Notes under the pieces: model-generated
What the model saw: the letters and a program-made list of their open reading frames with translations, nothing else
Database searches by the model: none
What the model was told of the DNA's origin: nothing
Position numbers and translations under genes: made by a program
Source of the DNA: Firm-04 sp045617625
GTDB lineage: Bacteria > Bacillota > Clostridia > Oscillospirales > Ruminococcaceae
Assembly: GCA_045617625.1 (NCBI GenBank)
Contig: JAZLJA010000058.1
Span: forward strand, 1-56,465
Length of the DNA: 56,465 nt
Direction of reading: 5' to 3'
Shown: piece by piece, positions 16,369 to 24,846 of the stretch
Numbering within the stretch: the stretch's first letter is position 1
How the letters are laid out: each line of letters starts with the position of its first letter

Positions 16369-16460
16369 TACCCTGCGGCAAAAAATGCGCTCCTGCCTAG
16401 TTATTTTCTGTTTCTCGGCGGATATTTAAGCGGATTGCACAATAGGAAACGAGGCGTCTG

Positions 16461-16500
16461 AGACAAGAAAAGGGCGGATCTCCGCTTGAGAAATCCGCCC
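16461..16500 (-). terminator. Terminator of the NhaC antiporter gene
   Basis: GGGCGGATTT and AGATCCGCCC form the stem, followed by TTTTCTTGT on the minus strand, ten bases after the gene's stop codon. Confidence 0.85.
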
Positions 16501-16510
16501 GTTTTGTCAA

Positions 16511-18157
16511 TTATTTTTTCGCTGTATCTGTTGCATTTTCCTGTTTGCCGCGCATCTTGATCAGCATGAGCAGACAAAGCATCAGCACGAGCGAGCCGCC
16601 CAGAATCACAAAAACATTCTGCACAAATCCCGCCGCGAGATATCCGACTGCACACACACCTGCCACGGTAAATGCATACGGAAGCTGTGTGGAAACGTGA
16701 TTGACATGATCGCACTGTGCGCCTGTTGATGCCATGATCGTGGTGTCGGAGATCGGGGAGCAATGGTCGCCGCAGACTGCGCCTGCCAGACAAGCCGAAA
16801 TGCAGATGATGACCATCGAAGGAATCGCTCCGCCGTCGGCAACCGCTGCCAGATCGGAGCTGAACACAGAGGTGACGATCGGAATGAGAATGCCGAATGT
16901 GCCCCATGAAGTACCCGTTGCAAACGCAAGCGCAACAGCCACCACGAACAGCAGCACAGGCAGCAGCACACGAATCGCCGTGGCACTTTCCACCACACCC
17001 GAAACGAATACGCCTGCTTGCAGCATATCATCACCTGTCATGGTTTTGAGTGTCCATGCGAAGGTGAGAATCAGAATTGCGGGAACCATTTGCTTGAAGC
17101 CTTCAGGAATCGACTCCATGCACTGTCCAAAGGTCAGCACCTTGCGGCAGATGAAATACAGGATAATGAGAATCAGCGCACCCAGCGAGCCGAGTGCCAG
17201 ACCTACGGAAGCATCACAGTTTGCAAAGGCGTTGATGAAGCTTTCGCCGCTGAAGAAGCCGCCCGTATAAATCATGCCGACGACACAGAGCGCGATCAGC
17301 ACGAGAACGGGCAAAATCAGATCAATGACCTTGCCGCGTGTGGTGACAGGCGCATCATCCTGCGCATAAACGCGCTTGCCTGTGGTGAACAAATCGCCGT
17401 TTTTCGCGTTGACCTCATGTTTTTTCATCGGACCGTAGTCGATATCGGTCGAAGCAATGAAAATCACCATTGCGATGGTCAGCAGCGCGTAAAGGTTATA
17501 GGGAATCGTCTGGATGAACAGCGAAATGCCGTTGACGCCCTCGACAGTGCCCGCCACAGCAGCCGCCCACGAGGAGATCGGAGCGATGATGCAGACAGGC
17601 GCGGCGGTCGCGTCGATGAGATAAGCCAGTTTTGCACGCGAAATATTGTGCTTGTCCGTGACAGGGCGCATGACCGAACCGACCGTCAGGCAGTTGAAAT
17701 AGTCATCGACGAAAATCAGCACGCCGAGACCGAATGTCGCAAGCGAAGCACCCTTGCGGCTGTGAATATGTGTGGCAGCCCATTCGCCGTAAGCACGGGA
17801 ACCGCCCGCCTTGTTCATCAGCACCACGATGATGCCCAGCACCACGAGGAAAATCAGAATACCGACGTTATAAGCATCGGAAAGGTTGACAATCAAGCCC
17901 TTTTCGACAACTGCCTCAAACATTCCCTCAAAGCCGCCGCCCGATGCGATGGTGAAAAGCAGACCGCCTGTCAGAATGCCGATAAACAGCGAGGAATATA
18001 CCTCTTTCGTGATGAGTGCGAGGCCGATTGCCACCACCGGCGGCAGCAACGACCACAGCGACCCGACAGCCCCCGAAATCGGTGCCTGAATGGCGCAGAG
18101 AATGATGAAAACCACCACGATCCCTGCAAAAATCAATTTGCTCAGATACTTTTTCAT
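16511..18157 (-). CDS. nhaC: NhaC family Na+/H+ antiporter
   Basis: A 548-residue polytopic membrane protein of the NhaC superfamily with 10-12 hydrophobic segments. Family signatures are VFVDDYFNCLTVG (about 160), ATAAPVCIIAPISSWAA and, near the end, DHCSPISDTTIMASTGAQCDHVNHV. It exchanges Na+ (or a coupled organic ion such as malate/lactate in relatives) for H+. The start at 18157 (MKKYLSK) has AAAAGGGG about 13 bases upstream; the upstream ATG at 18208 adds an unlikely Cys-rich stretch. Monocistronic. Substrate is not defined by sequence alone. Confidence 0.9.
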   Translation of the reverse strand: MKKYLSKLIFAGIVVVFIILCAIQAPISGAVGSLWSLLPPVVAIGLALITKEVYSSLFIGILTGGLLFTIASGGGFEGMFEAVVEKGLIVNLSDAYNVGILIFLVVLGIIVVLMNKAGGSRAYGEWAATHIHSRKGASLATFGLGVLIFVDDYFNCLTVGSVMRPVTDKHNISRAKLAYLIDATAAPVCIIAPISSWAAAVAGTVEGVNGISLFIQTIPYNLYALLTIAMVIFIASTDIDYGPMKKHEVNAKNGDLFTTGKRVYAQDDAPVTTRGKVIDLILPVLVLIALCVVGMIYTGGFFSGESFINAFANCDASVGLALGSLGALILIILYFICRKVLTFGQCMESIPEGFKQMVPAILILTFAWTLKTMTGDDMLQAGVFVSGVVESATAIRVLLPVLLFVVAVALAFATGTSWGTFGILIPIVTSVFSSDLAAVADGGAIPSMVIICISACLAGAVCGDHCSPISDTTIMASTGAQCDHVNHVSTQLPYAFTVAGVCAVGYLAAGFVQNVFVILGGSLVLMLCLLMLIKMRGKQENATDTAKK

Positions 18158-18218
18158 GAAACGACATACACCCCTTTTGATTTTGTCCTCTGCGCATCCG
18201 CAAAGCACATGATTTCAT

Positions 18219-18247
18219 ATTTTACCACAAAATCCGACAAAAGTCAA
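18219..18247 (-). promoter_or_regulatory. Promoter of the nhaC-type gene
   Basis: TTGACT, 17 bases, TAAAAT on the minus strand, about 60 bases before the start. Confidence 0.7.
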
Positions 18248-18315
18248 TCATTATTTATACCAGATTCACAAATAGTGCGTTATACACAAGAAATAAATAT
18301 GTGCATTGTGCAGAT

Positions 18316-19233
18316 TCACGATATGTCGTTTCGCTTTCGCACAGGCAGCGGAATTTGAGCAAAAATCACGGCGGCAAACACCAAAATGCAGCCTGTCAGT
18401 TCCCTGATGGTCATGCGCTCGTGCAGAATCAGCGCACCCGAAATCGCCGCAAACACCGATTCCAGACTCATCAGCAATGTTGCGATGGTCGGGTCGGTGT
18501 CGCGCTGCCCGAGAATTTGCAGCGTATATGCCGCACCGCAGGACATCACACCCGTGTAAAGCAACGTCAGCCGTGCATTCCAGAGTGCCGAAACCGTCGG
18601 CGATTCAAACAAAAGCATCGGCACCAGAGTGATGAGCCCCGCTGTAAAAAACTGCACGCAGGACATCATCACGCCGTTGACATTTTTGCCGACAAAATAA
18701 TCGATCACGAGAATGTGCAGCGAAAAGAACACCGCACAGAGCAGCACCAGCCAATCCCCCGCCGACACCGAAAACGACTCATTCACACAGAGCAGATAGA
18801 ACCCGACCACCGCGCCCGCGATGCACAGCCACAGGATCTTTGGTATCTGTTTGTGCGCAAACACGCCGAAAAGCGGCACAATGACGATATACAGCGCGGT
18901 GATGAACCCTGCTTTGCCCGCCGTCGTTTTGCTGATGCCGAACTGCTGCAAATTCGACGCAATGGTATATACCACACCGCAGGCGATGCCGCCGATCACC
19001 GAATTCTTTGTCTGTACGCGTTTTTCGTCTTTGCTCATTGCCGCGTGCGATGGGCTTTGCCGCGTAAAAAAAATAGTGACGGGAATCAGCACCACTGCAC
19101 CAATCAGCGTGCGCACCGCACCAAAAGTAAAAGGTTTCACATAATCCATGCCTGCACTTTGCGCCACAAACGCCGTACCCCAAATCAGGGCAGTGACCAA
19201 AAGCATCAGATTTCCGCGCATTTTCCTGCTCAT
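18316..19233 (-). CDS. EamA/DMT family transporter
   Basis: A 305-residue inner-membrane protein of the drug/metabolite transporter superfamily: ten hydrophobic helices in two EamA repeats. Repeat one begins LMLLVTALIWGTAFVAQSAG; repeat two has PTIATLLMSLESVFAAISGALILHE, a standard EamA block. GGGAGG lies upstream of the ATG. Such proteins export metabolites or amino acids; the substrate cannot be told. It has its own promoter and no functional partner beside it. Confidence 0.9.
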   Translation of the reverse strand: MSRKMRGNLMLLVTALIWGTAFVAQSAGMDYVKPFTFGAVRTLIGAVVLIPVTIFFTRQSPSHAAMSKDEKRVQTKNSVIGGIACGVVYTIASNLQQFGISKTTAGKAGFITALYIVIVPLFGVFAHKQIPKILWLCIAGAVVGFYLLCVNESFSVSAGDWLVLLCAVFFSLHILVIDYFVGKNVNGVMMSCVQFFTAGLITLVPMLLFESPTVSALWNARLTLLYTGVMSCGAAYTLQILGQRDTDPTIATLLMSLESVFAAISGALILHERMTIRELTGCILVFAAVIFAQIPLPVRKRNDIS

Positions 19234-19274
19234 GCTATGCCTCCCGACATCCGATTTTGCTCGATGATTATGTT

Positions 19275-19303
19275 ATTATACCACACGCACGCCGAAAATG
19301 CAA
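19275..19303 (-). promoter_or_regulatory. Promoter of the EamA gene
   Basis: TTGCAT, 17 bases, TATAAT on the minus strand. Confidence 0.75.
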
Positions 19304-19322
19304 GCACCGCCTGTCTATGGGC

Positions 19323-19352
19323 AAAAAAAGTCCCCCGCCGAAGCGGAGGACT
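19323..19352 (-). terminator. Terminator of the GH9 gene
   Basis: GTCC(T)CCGC-ttcg-GCGG(G)GGAC with a UUCG-type loop followed by seven T on the minus strand, about 40 bases after the GH9 stop codon. Confidence 0.88.
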
Positions 19353-19392
19353 TTTCTTCATGTGAAATCATCGCCAAAACGCGGTTATCGAA

Positions 19393-21954
19393 TCATTCCA
19401 GACCTGCAACCTTGCGCAGAATCTTGGAGACATCCGCTGCATTGATGGTGTTATCCTGATTGACATCAGCATTGATCTTGCCCTGTTCTTTAACATCAAC
19501 CGTGGTATCGCTGGATGCCATACGGCTGGCGAGGATCGCATCAGAAACGGTGATCTTGCCGTCGCAGTTGGTATCGCCAAGCAGAGAAGCCTGCACAGGC
19601 TTAGTGGTCGAGGTTGTGGTGGTCGAAGTTGTGGTCTTGGTGGTGGTAGTGGTGGTCGTTGTGGTAGTGGTCTTGGTGGTCTGCGTGGTGCCGCTGGAAC
19701 CATCCATGTGCAGCACAACCTTGTCGATGACGACACTATTACCGTGCGGCCAGAAGACCATACCCTTAATGGTCGCACCAACGTTGGAAGGAACGGTATA
19801 ATCCACAGAAACCTGCTTGCTCGAAGGAACCGTCACACCCGTGAAATCTTTCTGTACCCATTCGCCGTTCCAGGTGCCGAATGCACCGGAAGCCTCGGTA
19901 TCGCTGGACTTGACAGTGAAGTACATGGTAACGGACTTTGCACCCTGCGGGCTGAATTCAACGTAGTTGTTCATCTCGTCGTCATCGCCCATTTCAGTCT
20001 GCTGCTGGACATCTTTGCCAACGGTCAGGACAACGTCGTTGCCGCCGGTAGAGCCGCCGTTATCCTTCGTGGTTGCTGTAGTGCCGGTAGTGTTGTTACC
20101 GCCGCCGCTGCCCATGTGCAGCACGACCTTGTCGATGACAACACTGTCACCGTGCGGCCAGAAAACCATACCCTTAATGGTCGCACCAACGTTGGAAGGA
20201 ACGGTATAATCCACAGAAACCTGCTTGCTCGAAGGAACAGTCACGCTCGTGAAGTCTTTCTGTACCCATTCGCCGTTCCAGGTGCCGAATGCACCGGAAG
20301 CCTCGGTATCGTTGGACTTGACAGTGAAGTACATGGTAACGGACTTTGCACCCTGCGGGCTGAATTCAACGTAGTTGTTCATCCCGTCGTCATCGCCCTT
20401 TTCAGTCTGCTGCTGGACATCTTTGCCGACAACCAGAACGACGTCATCGGAAGAACTGCTGCCGCCGCCGGGAGTGGTGGTAGTGGAGGTAGTGGTCTGC
20501 GTGGACTGTGTGGTCTGGGAAGGCGTGGTCGCGGGAGGATTGCTATTTCCGCCGCCGCCAAGCTCGACCTGCTTCACACCTTCGATCGAGGTAACGGTAG
20601 AACCGGTCTTATACTTGTGATACAGACCTGCTGCTGCACCGACGAGAGCTGCGTTATAGTCGCAGGCGACCTCGTTGCAGACATAATCGTTCATGTTGTC
20701 CTGATAGCTACCGCCGGCATCGCTCGGGCCGCCGACCAGTGCGCCGACCAGAACGTGACCGTTCGGGCTGTATGCTGCGTAAGCACCTTCCGAACCATTG
20801 AATTCGCCGTAGCCGCTATAGCCGGATGCTGCTCTGTGGTGTGCGTTCTTTGCCGAATTGCTTGCAAAGCCGCAAACAAAACAGGTATTTGCAGGGTTCT
20901 GACCGAGCAGATAGTTCATCTGACCCTTGCAAAACTCAGCGTAGTTGCCTTTGCCGAACTTGTCAGCGATCATAGCAGTGGTCTGGAATGCGCAGTTCAA
21001 ACGTGCGCTGCCCCACTTATCGAGGAACATATAGCCGCCGCCGTTTGCTTTCTGGTTCATCCAGCCGGTTGCACCGGACCAGTCGCCCGTTGCTTCGCCA
21101 AGGAGGCAGGCTGCACCAAGTGCAACGTTTTCCCAGCCGTGAATCCAGCCCTGATACTGTTCCTGCTTGCTCTTGAGGTCGTTCAGATAATTCTGTTCCT
21201 TGGTTGCAAGATACAGAACACCTGCTGCGAAGCACTGCTCGTCCTTGCAGGATTTATTGCTGTAGAAACCGTTCGCCGCCGGTGTATCAATGCGGTTGGA
21301 ATTGGTGGAGTAGCTGTAGAGTGCTTTGGCAAGAGACAGCGACTCAGTATCACCAAAGTTCAGATAATCGAATGCCAGAGCGGATGCATAGTCAGCAGCG
21401 ATATCAGCAGCACCGCCGTCCGACCAGAACATTTCTCTGCTTCCCTGCTTCTCAGGGGGACCCCAGTAAGCGTGATCCTGATCGCCGTTGCCCTTCTGAT
21501 ACAGAATGCTGGAAACATTGTTTCCGTTCTTCTTGACGGACTTCTTGAAGAACTCGGTGAAGTGCTTGGAGATCTTCTTGAAGTGCGCGGTCAGACCAAG
21601 GCTGTCGAAATCTTCTTTGTACTCGTAGTAAGTCCAGCCGAGTGTCATTGCAGTGTAGCCCTGCGGGAGACCGAACATTGCGTGGTCACCTGCATCATGG
21701 AAGCCGCCGGGAACCTCATCGGAGGTGTGGCAGTTGCCGCGCCAAGACAATGCACCGACGGATTCAACGTCGCTGCCGCACATATTGGCGTCGTAGAAAT
21801 AGAGCGAATACTGAAGCAGCTTTGCGTAGTTGTCAGAATCCGCTGCGCCCGCGGAAAGCATCGGCGTGCTGCCACCCGAAATGTTCAGCGAGCTTGAGGT
21901 GAGTGCGGCGCCGAGGCAAACGGCGCCAAGTTTCTGGATGAATTTGGTTTTCAT
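19393..21954 (-). CDS. Cellulosomal GH9 endoglucanase with tandem modules and dockerin
   Basis: Secreted cellulase, 853 residues from ATG 21954 (after GAGAGGGG). Order: signal peptide (1 to about 38); GH9 catalytic domain (about 41-450) with catalytic Asp87/Asp90 in HDAGDH, HHR (372-374) and acid Glu428 in NEVACDYNA; Thr/Gln/Ser linker (473-503); module A (505-614); Gly/Thr linker; module B (641-750); Thr-rich linker (755-785); type I dockerin (790-853) with calcium loops DTNCDGKITVSDA and DVNQDNTINAADV. The 110-residue modules differ at about six positions and are probably carbohydrate-binding beta-sandwiches; family not assigned. The dockerin should attach the enzyme to a cellulosome scaffoldin. 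Monocistronic. Confidence 0.95.
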   Translation of the reverse strand: MKTKFIQKLGAVCLGAALTSSSLNISGGSTPMLSAGAADSDNYAKLLQYSLYFYDANMCGSDVESVGALSWRGNCHTSDEVPGGFHDAGDHAMFGLPQGYTAMTLGWTYYEYKEDFDSLGLTAHFKKISKHFTEFFKKSVKKNGNNVSSILYQKGNGDQDHAYWGPPEKQGSREMFWSDGGAADIAADYASALAFDYLNFGDTESLSLAKALYSYSTNSNRIDTPAANGFYSNKSCKDEQCFAAGVLYLATKEQNYLNDLKSKQEQYQGWIHGWENVALGAACLLGEATGDWSGATGWMNQKANGGGYMFLDKWGSARLNCAFQTTAMIADKFGKGNYAEFCKGQMNYLLGQNPANTCFVCGFASNSAKNAHHRAASGYSGYGEFNGSEGAYAAYSPNGHVLVGALVGGPSDAGGSYQDNMNDYVCNEVACDYNAALVGAAAGLYHKYKTGSTVTSIEGVKQVELGGGGNSNPPATTPSQTTQSTQTTTSTTTTPGGGSSSSDDVVLVVGKDVQQQTEKGDDDGMNNYVEFSPQGAKSVTMYFTVKSNDTEASGAFGTWNGEWVQKDFTSVTVPSSKQVSVDYTVPSNVGATIKGMVFWPHGDSVVIDKVVLHMGSGGGNNTTGTTATTKDNGGSTGGNDVVLTVGKDVQQQTEMGDDDEMNNYVEFSPQGAKSVTMYFTVKSSDTEASGAFGTWNGEWVQKDFTGVTVPSSKQVSVDYTVPSNVGATIKGMVFWPHGNSVVIDKVVLHMDGSSGTTQTTKTTTTTTTTTTTKTTTSTTTTSTTKPVQASLLGDTNCDGKITVSDAILASRMASSDTTVDVKEQGKINADVNQDNTINAADVSKILRKVAGLE
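19705..20034 (-). repeat. Tandem module copy B inside the GH9 gene
   Basis: Encodes residues 641-750 of the GH9 protein. It is nearly identical to 20113-20442 at both DNA and protein level. Confidence 0.9.
20113..20442 (-). repeat. Tandem module copy A inside the GH9 gene
   Basis: Encodes residues 505-614 of the GH9 protein. Only about six of 110 residues differ from copy B, indicating recent duplication or gene conversion. Confidence 0.9.
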
Positions 21955-22146
21955 AAAATTACCCCTCTCATTCATTTTTTGCCCTCTCGTTTTCCGGACA
22001 TATCAATCCAGTATCTTCATTATATCCCAAAACTCTCCGTATTATATTGACATTCTATGAACAAAGCGTGAATAGTCGATGAAGCAATAGAAAACTTTTC
22101 ATCTTGATTTTGTGCATTGTGCTAGTTTTCCGATGAAATCATAACT

Positions 22147-22281
22147 TTATTGCTGAATAGTTGTATCAAATTGTGATATCGCTAACTGATATACGCAGTA
22201 ACGAAGAAAAATCAAGCAGATACGAAAGAAATATACTTGGAGGCAAATCAACGCAAATACTACAGAGAGTAGATTTTTCAT
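22147..22281 (-). CDS. Possible 44-aa hydrophobic small protein
   Basis: The ORF starts at ATG 22281 about 11 bases after a GAGGGGG stretch and encodes a hydrophobic peptide (MKNLLSVVFALICLQVYFF at the start) that could span the membrane once or form a signal-like helix. It lies just downstream of the tRNA operon terminator and has no clear promoter of its own. No family is recognised; it may be a chance ORF. Confidence 0.25.
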   Translation of the reverse strand: MKNLLSVVFALICLQVYFFRICLIFLRYCVYQLAISQFDTTIQQ

Positions 22282-22324
22282 AAAAATTGCGCCCCCTCTT
22301 TCGAGGAAGCGCATTGCCCGCAAA

Positions 22325-22354
22325 ATAGAAAATCCGAAACATTTCTGTTTCGGA
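22325..22354 (-). terminator. Terminator of the tRNA operon
   Basis: TCCGAAAC-agaaat-GTTTCGGA followed by TTTTCTATTTT on the minus strand, about 40 bases after tRNA-Gly. Confidence 0.85.
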
Positions 22355-22390
22355 CTTCTTGCACGACGAGAATATTTCCCCGCCGCGTAT

Positions 22391-22466
22391 TGGAGCGGAT
22401 TACGAGGCTCGAACTCGCTACCTCCACCTTGGCAAGGTGGCGCTCTACCAGATGAGCTAAATCCGC
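22391..22466 (-). tRNA. tRNA-Gly (GCC)
   Basis: Complete cloverleaf on the minus strand: acceptor GCGGATT/AATCCGC, D-arm GCTCATCTGGTAGAGC, anticodon stem CCACC/GGTGG with loop TTGCCAA (anticodon GCC), T-arm with GTTCGAGCC. A 3' CCA is encoded. Confidence 0.97.
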
Positions 22467-22470
22467 ATTG

Positions 22471-22546
22471 TGGTGCCTCCGATCGGAATCGAACCAATGA
22501 CACGGGGATTTTCAGTCCCCTGCTCTACCGACTGAGCTACAGAGGC
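22471..22546 (-). tRNA. tRNA-Phe (GAA)
   Basis: Complete cloverleaf on the minus strand: acceptor GCCTCTG/CGGAGGC, D-arm GCTCAGTCGGTAGAGC, anticodon stem GGGGA/TCCCC with loop CTGAAAA (anticodon GAA), T-loop GGTTCGATTCC. A 3' CCA is encoded. Confidence 0.97.
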
Positions 22547-22559
22547 AAGTAAAACAGAG

Positions 22560-22633
22560 CGACCTGGATGAGACTCGAACTCACGACCTCCGCCGTGACA
22601 GGGCGGCGTTCTAACCAACTGAACTACCAGGCC
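22560..22633 (-). tRNA. tRNA-Asp (GTC)
   Basis: Complete cloverleaf on the minus strand: acceptor GGCCTGG/CCAGGTC, anticodon stem CCGCC/GGCGG with loop CTGTCAC (anticodon GTC), T-loop AGTTCGAGTCT, discriminator G. Unlike its two neighbours it has no encoded CCA, so the end must be added by CCA-transferase. Confidence 0.97.
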
Positions 22634-22683
22634 ATACTCCCTGTCGCTTCGAGGTGACTTCGTTTCCCTCACGCGACTATGTT

Positions 22684-22712
22684 ATTATACTCCATCCTAT
22701 CCGAAAAGTCAA
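22684..22712 (-). promoter_or_regulatory. Promoter of the Asp-Phe-Gly tRNA operon
   Basis: TTGACT, 17 bases, TATAAT on the minus strand, about 50 bases before tRNA-Asp. Confidence 0.8.
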
Positions 22713-22794
22713 CCCTTTTTTTCAAAAAAAATCGACTTTGTTGATTTCGCGTGTATCATTCACATTTCGCGGCGAGAATTTAGTGAATTTCATA

Positions 22795-24846
22795 TCAATT
22801 CAGTCCATTCTCGCCGTTTTTCCGAAAGAGCTGCATCACGGCAAGCTTCAGCGGCGCAAACGCCCTCGATGAAAGCGTTGCATCTTTGTCGAGCAGTTCC
22901 CGTGCCGCCGCCTGTGTTTCCTCCAACAACGGCATATTGCCGGAAAATGCCGCCTGCATCAGCGGGGGCATTCCATGCTGTGCCGCGCCGAAAAAGTCTC
23001 CGGGGCCGCGAAGACGCAAGTCCTCCTCGGCGATCTCAAAGCCGTTTGTCGTGCGGCTCATGATCTTCAGACGTTCTCTTGCATCCTCGTTTTTGCTCTC
23101 CGTCACGAGGATACATGTGCTCTGTACGCTGCCTCTGCCCACACGCCCGCGAAGCTGATGAAGCTGCGCCAGCCCGAAACGGTCGGCATCCTCAATGAGG
23201 ATCACCGTTGCATTCGGCACATCCACACCGACCTCGACCACCGTTGTGCAGACAAGCAGGTCAATCTCATGTGCTTTCATCTGCGCCATGACGGATTCTT
23301 TCTCCTGTGCTTTCATCCGCCCATGCAGCAGCCCGACGCGATACTGTGAAAATGCACCTGTTTTCAGCTTTTCCGCATATGTTTCCGCTGCCTGAAGATT
23401 CTCCATCTGCTCCGAATCCTCGATCATCGAGCAAACCAGATATGCCTGCTCCCCTGCGTCCAGATGCTGCCTGATAAAACCGTATGCACGTTCCCGATAT
23501 CCGCCCGTGACGGCAAATGTCTGAATCGGCAGACGACCTTTCGGCAGTTCCTTTAATAGTGTGATGTCCAGATCGCCGTAGATGATCAGTGCGAGGGTGC
23601 GCGGGATCGGAGTTGCCGACATGACCAGTTTGTGCGGATGTCCGCCCTTTTCCGCGAGTGCAGCACGCTGTCCCACGCCGAAGCGGTGCTGTTCATCGGT
23701 GATGACAAGCCCAAGATTCGCAAATGCAATGTCGCCCTGAATGACCGCGTGTGTCCCGACGATCACCTGCGCGGTGCCGTCTGCGATTTTCGCCTTGATT
23801 TCGCGCTTTTCCTTCGCTTTTGTCGAGCCGGTGAGCAACAGCGGCGTGATGCCAACAGGCGTGAGAAAATCGGTGAGGGTTTGCAGATGCTGCTGCGCAA
23901 GAATCTCTGTCGGTGCCATGAGAACGGTCTGGAAGCCGTTTTGCGCCGCAAATGCCGCTGCTGCTGCCGCAACAACGGTCTTGCCGCTGCCGACATCGCC
24001 TTGCAGCAGCCGATTCATCGGGCGTGATTCACACAAATCTTTTATTATGACGTCGATCGCCGCCTGCTGTGCGCCCGTGAGCGCAAACGGCAAGCCCTGA
24101 TAGAACGCATCCATCGGGGTGTCAGCCGACATGGCAGGTGCATTCATCGAGCGGCTGCGCTGCCGAAGCATCATCGTGCCAAGCTGAAACAGCAGCAGTT
24201 CCTCAAATGCCAGCCGATGTCTCGATGCATCCAGTTCTTCTGGTGAAGCGGGGCGATGGATGCCGTGCAGCGCATCGGTGAGCGGCAAAAGATCGTAACG
24301 CGCAAGCAGATCAGCGGGCAGAGTCTCCAGTTCGTCACGGTCGAGAAACGTCAGCGCCTTCTGAATATTCGTGCGCATCATCGTGGAAGTGAGCCCGACC
24401 GTCTGCGGATAAACAGGCTGCAAAAGCAGCGCATTTTCGACCTTTTGCAGCACAGGCGACCGCATCTCGCGGCGTGTGAAGCCGCCCAGCACCTTTCCGT
24501 AGGCAAAATATGCCTCCCCGACCTGCATAGCGCGAAACGTATAGGGATTGTTATATAGAGAAATAGTAAAATCCGATTCGCCGTCGGTGCAGATCAGCGT
24601 GAAAATGGCGAGTTTGCTGTTGATATGGGCTTCAGGCATTTTGCGAACCACGGTACATTTCACCGCAGCAGTTTCCCCTGCGGGCACCTCCGAGATCAGT
24701 GCAGGATGCATGAAATCAATGTAGGTGCGCGGAAAATGGTGCAGCAGTTCATAGGGAGTGTCAATTCCCATTTTGTGATACAGCTTTGCACGCTTCTCAC
24801 CCACACCTGCGAGCGTTTCGATCTGCGCATAGAGTTCGTTGCTCAT
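22795..24846 (-). CDS. recG: ATP-dependent DNA helicase RecG
   Basis: RecG remodels stalled forks and branched DNA. The 683-residue length is normal. An N-terminal wedge/OB region (to about 230) is followed by a superfamily 2 helicase core: Walker A GDVGSGKT (about residue 285), motif Ia MAPTEILAQQH, motif II DEQHRFGV, motif III MSATPIPRTLAL, and motif VI QLRGRVGRG. The C-terminal block with LRLRGPGDFFGAAQHG is RecG-specific. Its ATG overlaps the TGA of mnmA, so the two are co-translated in one operon. Confidence 0.98.
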   Translation of the reverse strand: MSNELYAQIETLAGVGEKRAKLYHKMGIDTPYELLHHFPRTYIDFMHPALISEVPAGETAAVKCTVVRKMPEAHINSKLAIFTLICTDGESDFTISLYNNPYTFRAMQVGEAYFAYGKVLGGFTRREMRSPVLQKVENALLLQPVYPQTVGLTSTMMRTNIQKALTFLDRDELETLPADLLARYDLLPLTDALHGIHRPASPEELDASRHRLAFEELLLFQLGTMMLRQRSRSMNAPAMSADTPMDAFYQGLPFALTGAQQAAIDVIIKDLCESRPMNRLLQGDVGSGKTVVAAAAAAFAAQNGFQTVLMAPTEILAQQHLQTLTDFLTPVGITPLLLTGSTKAKEKREIKAKIADGTAQVIVGTHAVIQGDIAFANLGLVITDEQHRFGVGQRAALAEKGGHPHKLVMSATPIPRTLALIIYGDLDITLLKELPKGRLPIQTFAVTGGYRERAYGFIRQHLDAGEQAYLVCSMIEDSEQMENLQAAETYAEKLKTGAFSQYRVGLLHGRMKAQEKESVMAQMKAHEIDLLVCTTVVEVGVDVPNATVILIEDADRFGLAQLHQLRGRVGRGSVQSTCILVTESKNEDARERLKIMSRTTNGFEIAEEDLRLRGPGDFFGAAQHGMPPLMQAAFSGNMPLLEETQAAARELLDKDATLSSRAFAPLKLAVMQLFRKNGENGLN

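Larger units (their letters stand above)
21955..22390. other. Intergenic region between GH9 and the tRNA operon
   Basis: Holds the GH9 5' region (two TATAAT-like boxes near 22020-22046 on the minus strand, neither with a clear -35), a possible 44-aa ORF (22147-22281) and the tRNA-operon terminator (22325-22354). Nothing else was recognised. Confidence 0.5.

Noticed and set aside
17018..18358. 446-aa plus-strand ORF opposite the NhaC antiporter
   Set aside because: Antisense shadow; the minus strand encodes a full antiporter with family motifs.
19705..20442. CRISPR-like direct repeats
   Set aside because: The repeats are two 330-base in-frame protein modules, not short repeats with spacers.
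19708..21897. 729-aa plus-strand ORF opposite the GH9 gene
   Set aside because: It is a shadow of a long GC-biased gene; it has repeated Val/Ala/Ile composition, no ribosome binding site and no recognisable domain.
22147..22503. 118-aa minus-strand ORF over the tRNA-Gly gene
   Set aside because: It begins inside tRNA-Phe and runs through tRNA-Gly and a terminator. Only the last 44 codons after a ribosome binding site were kept as a low-confidence ORF.
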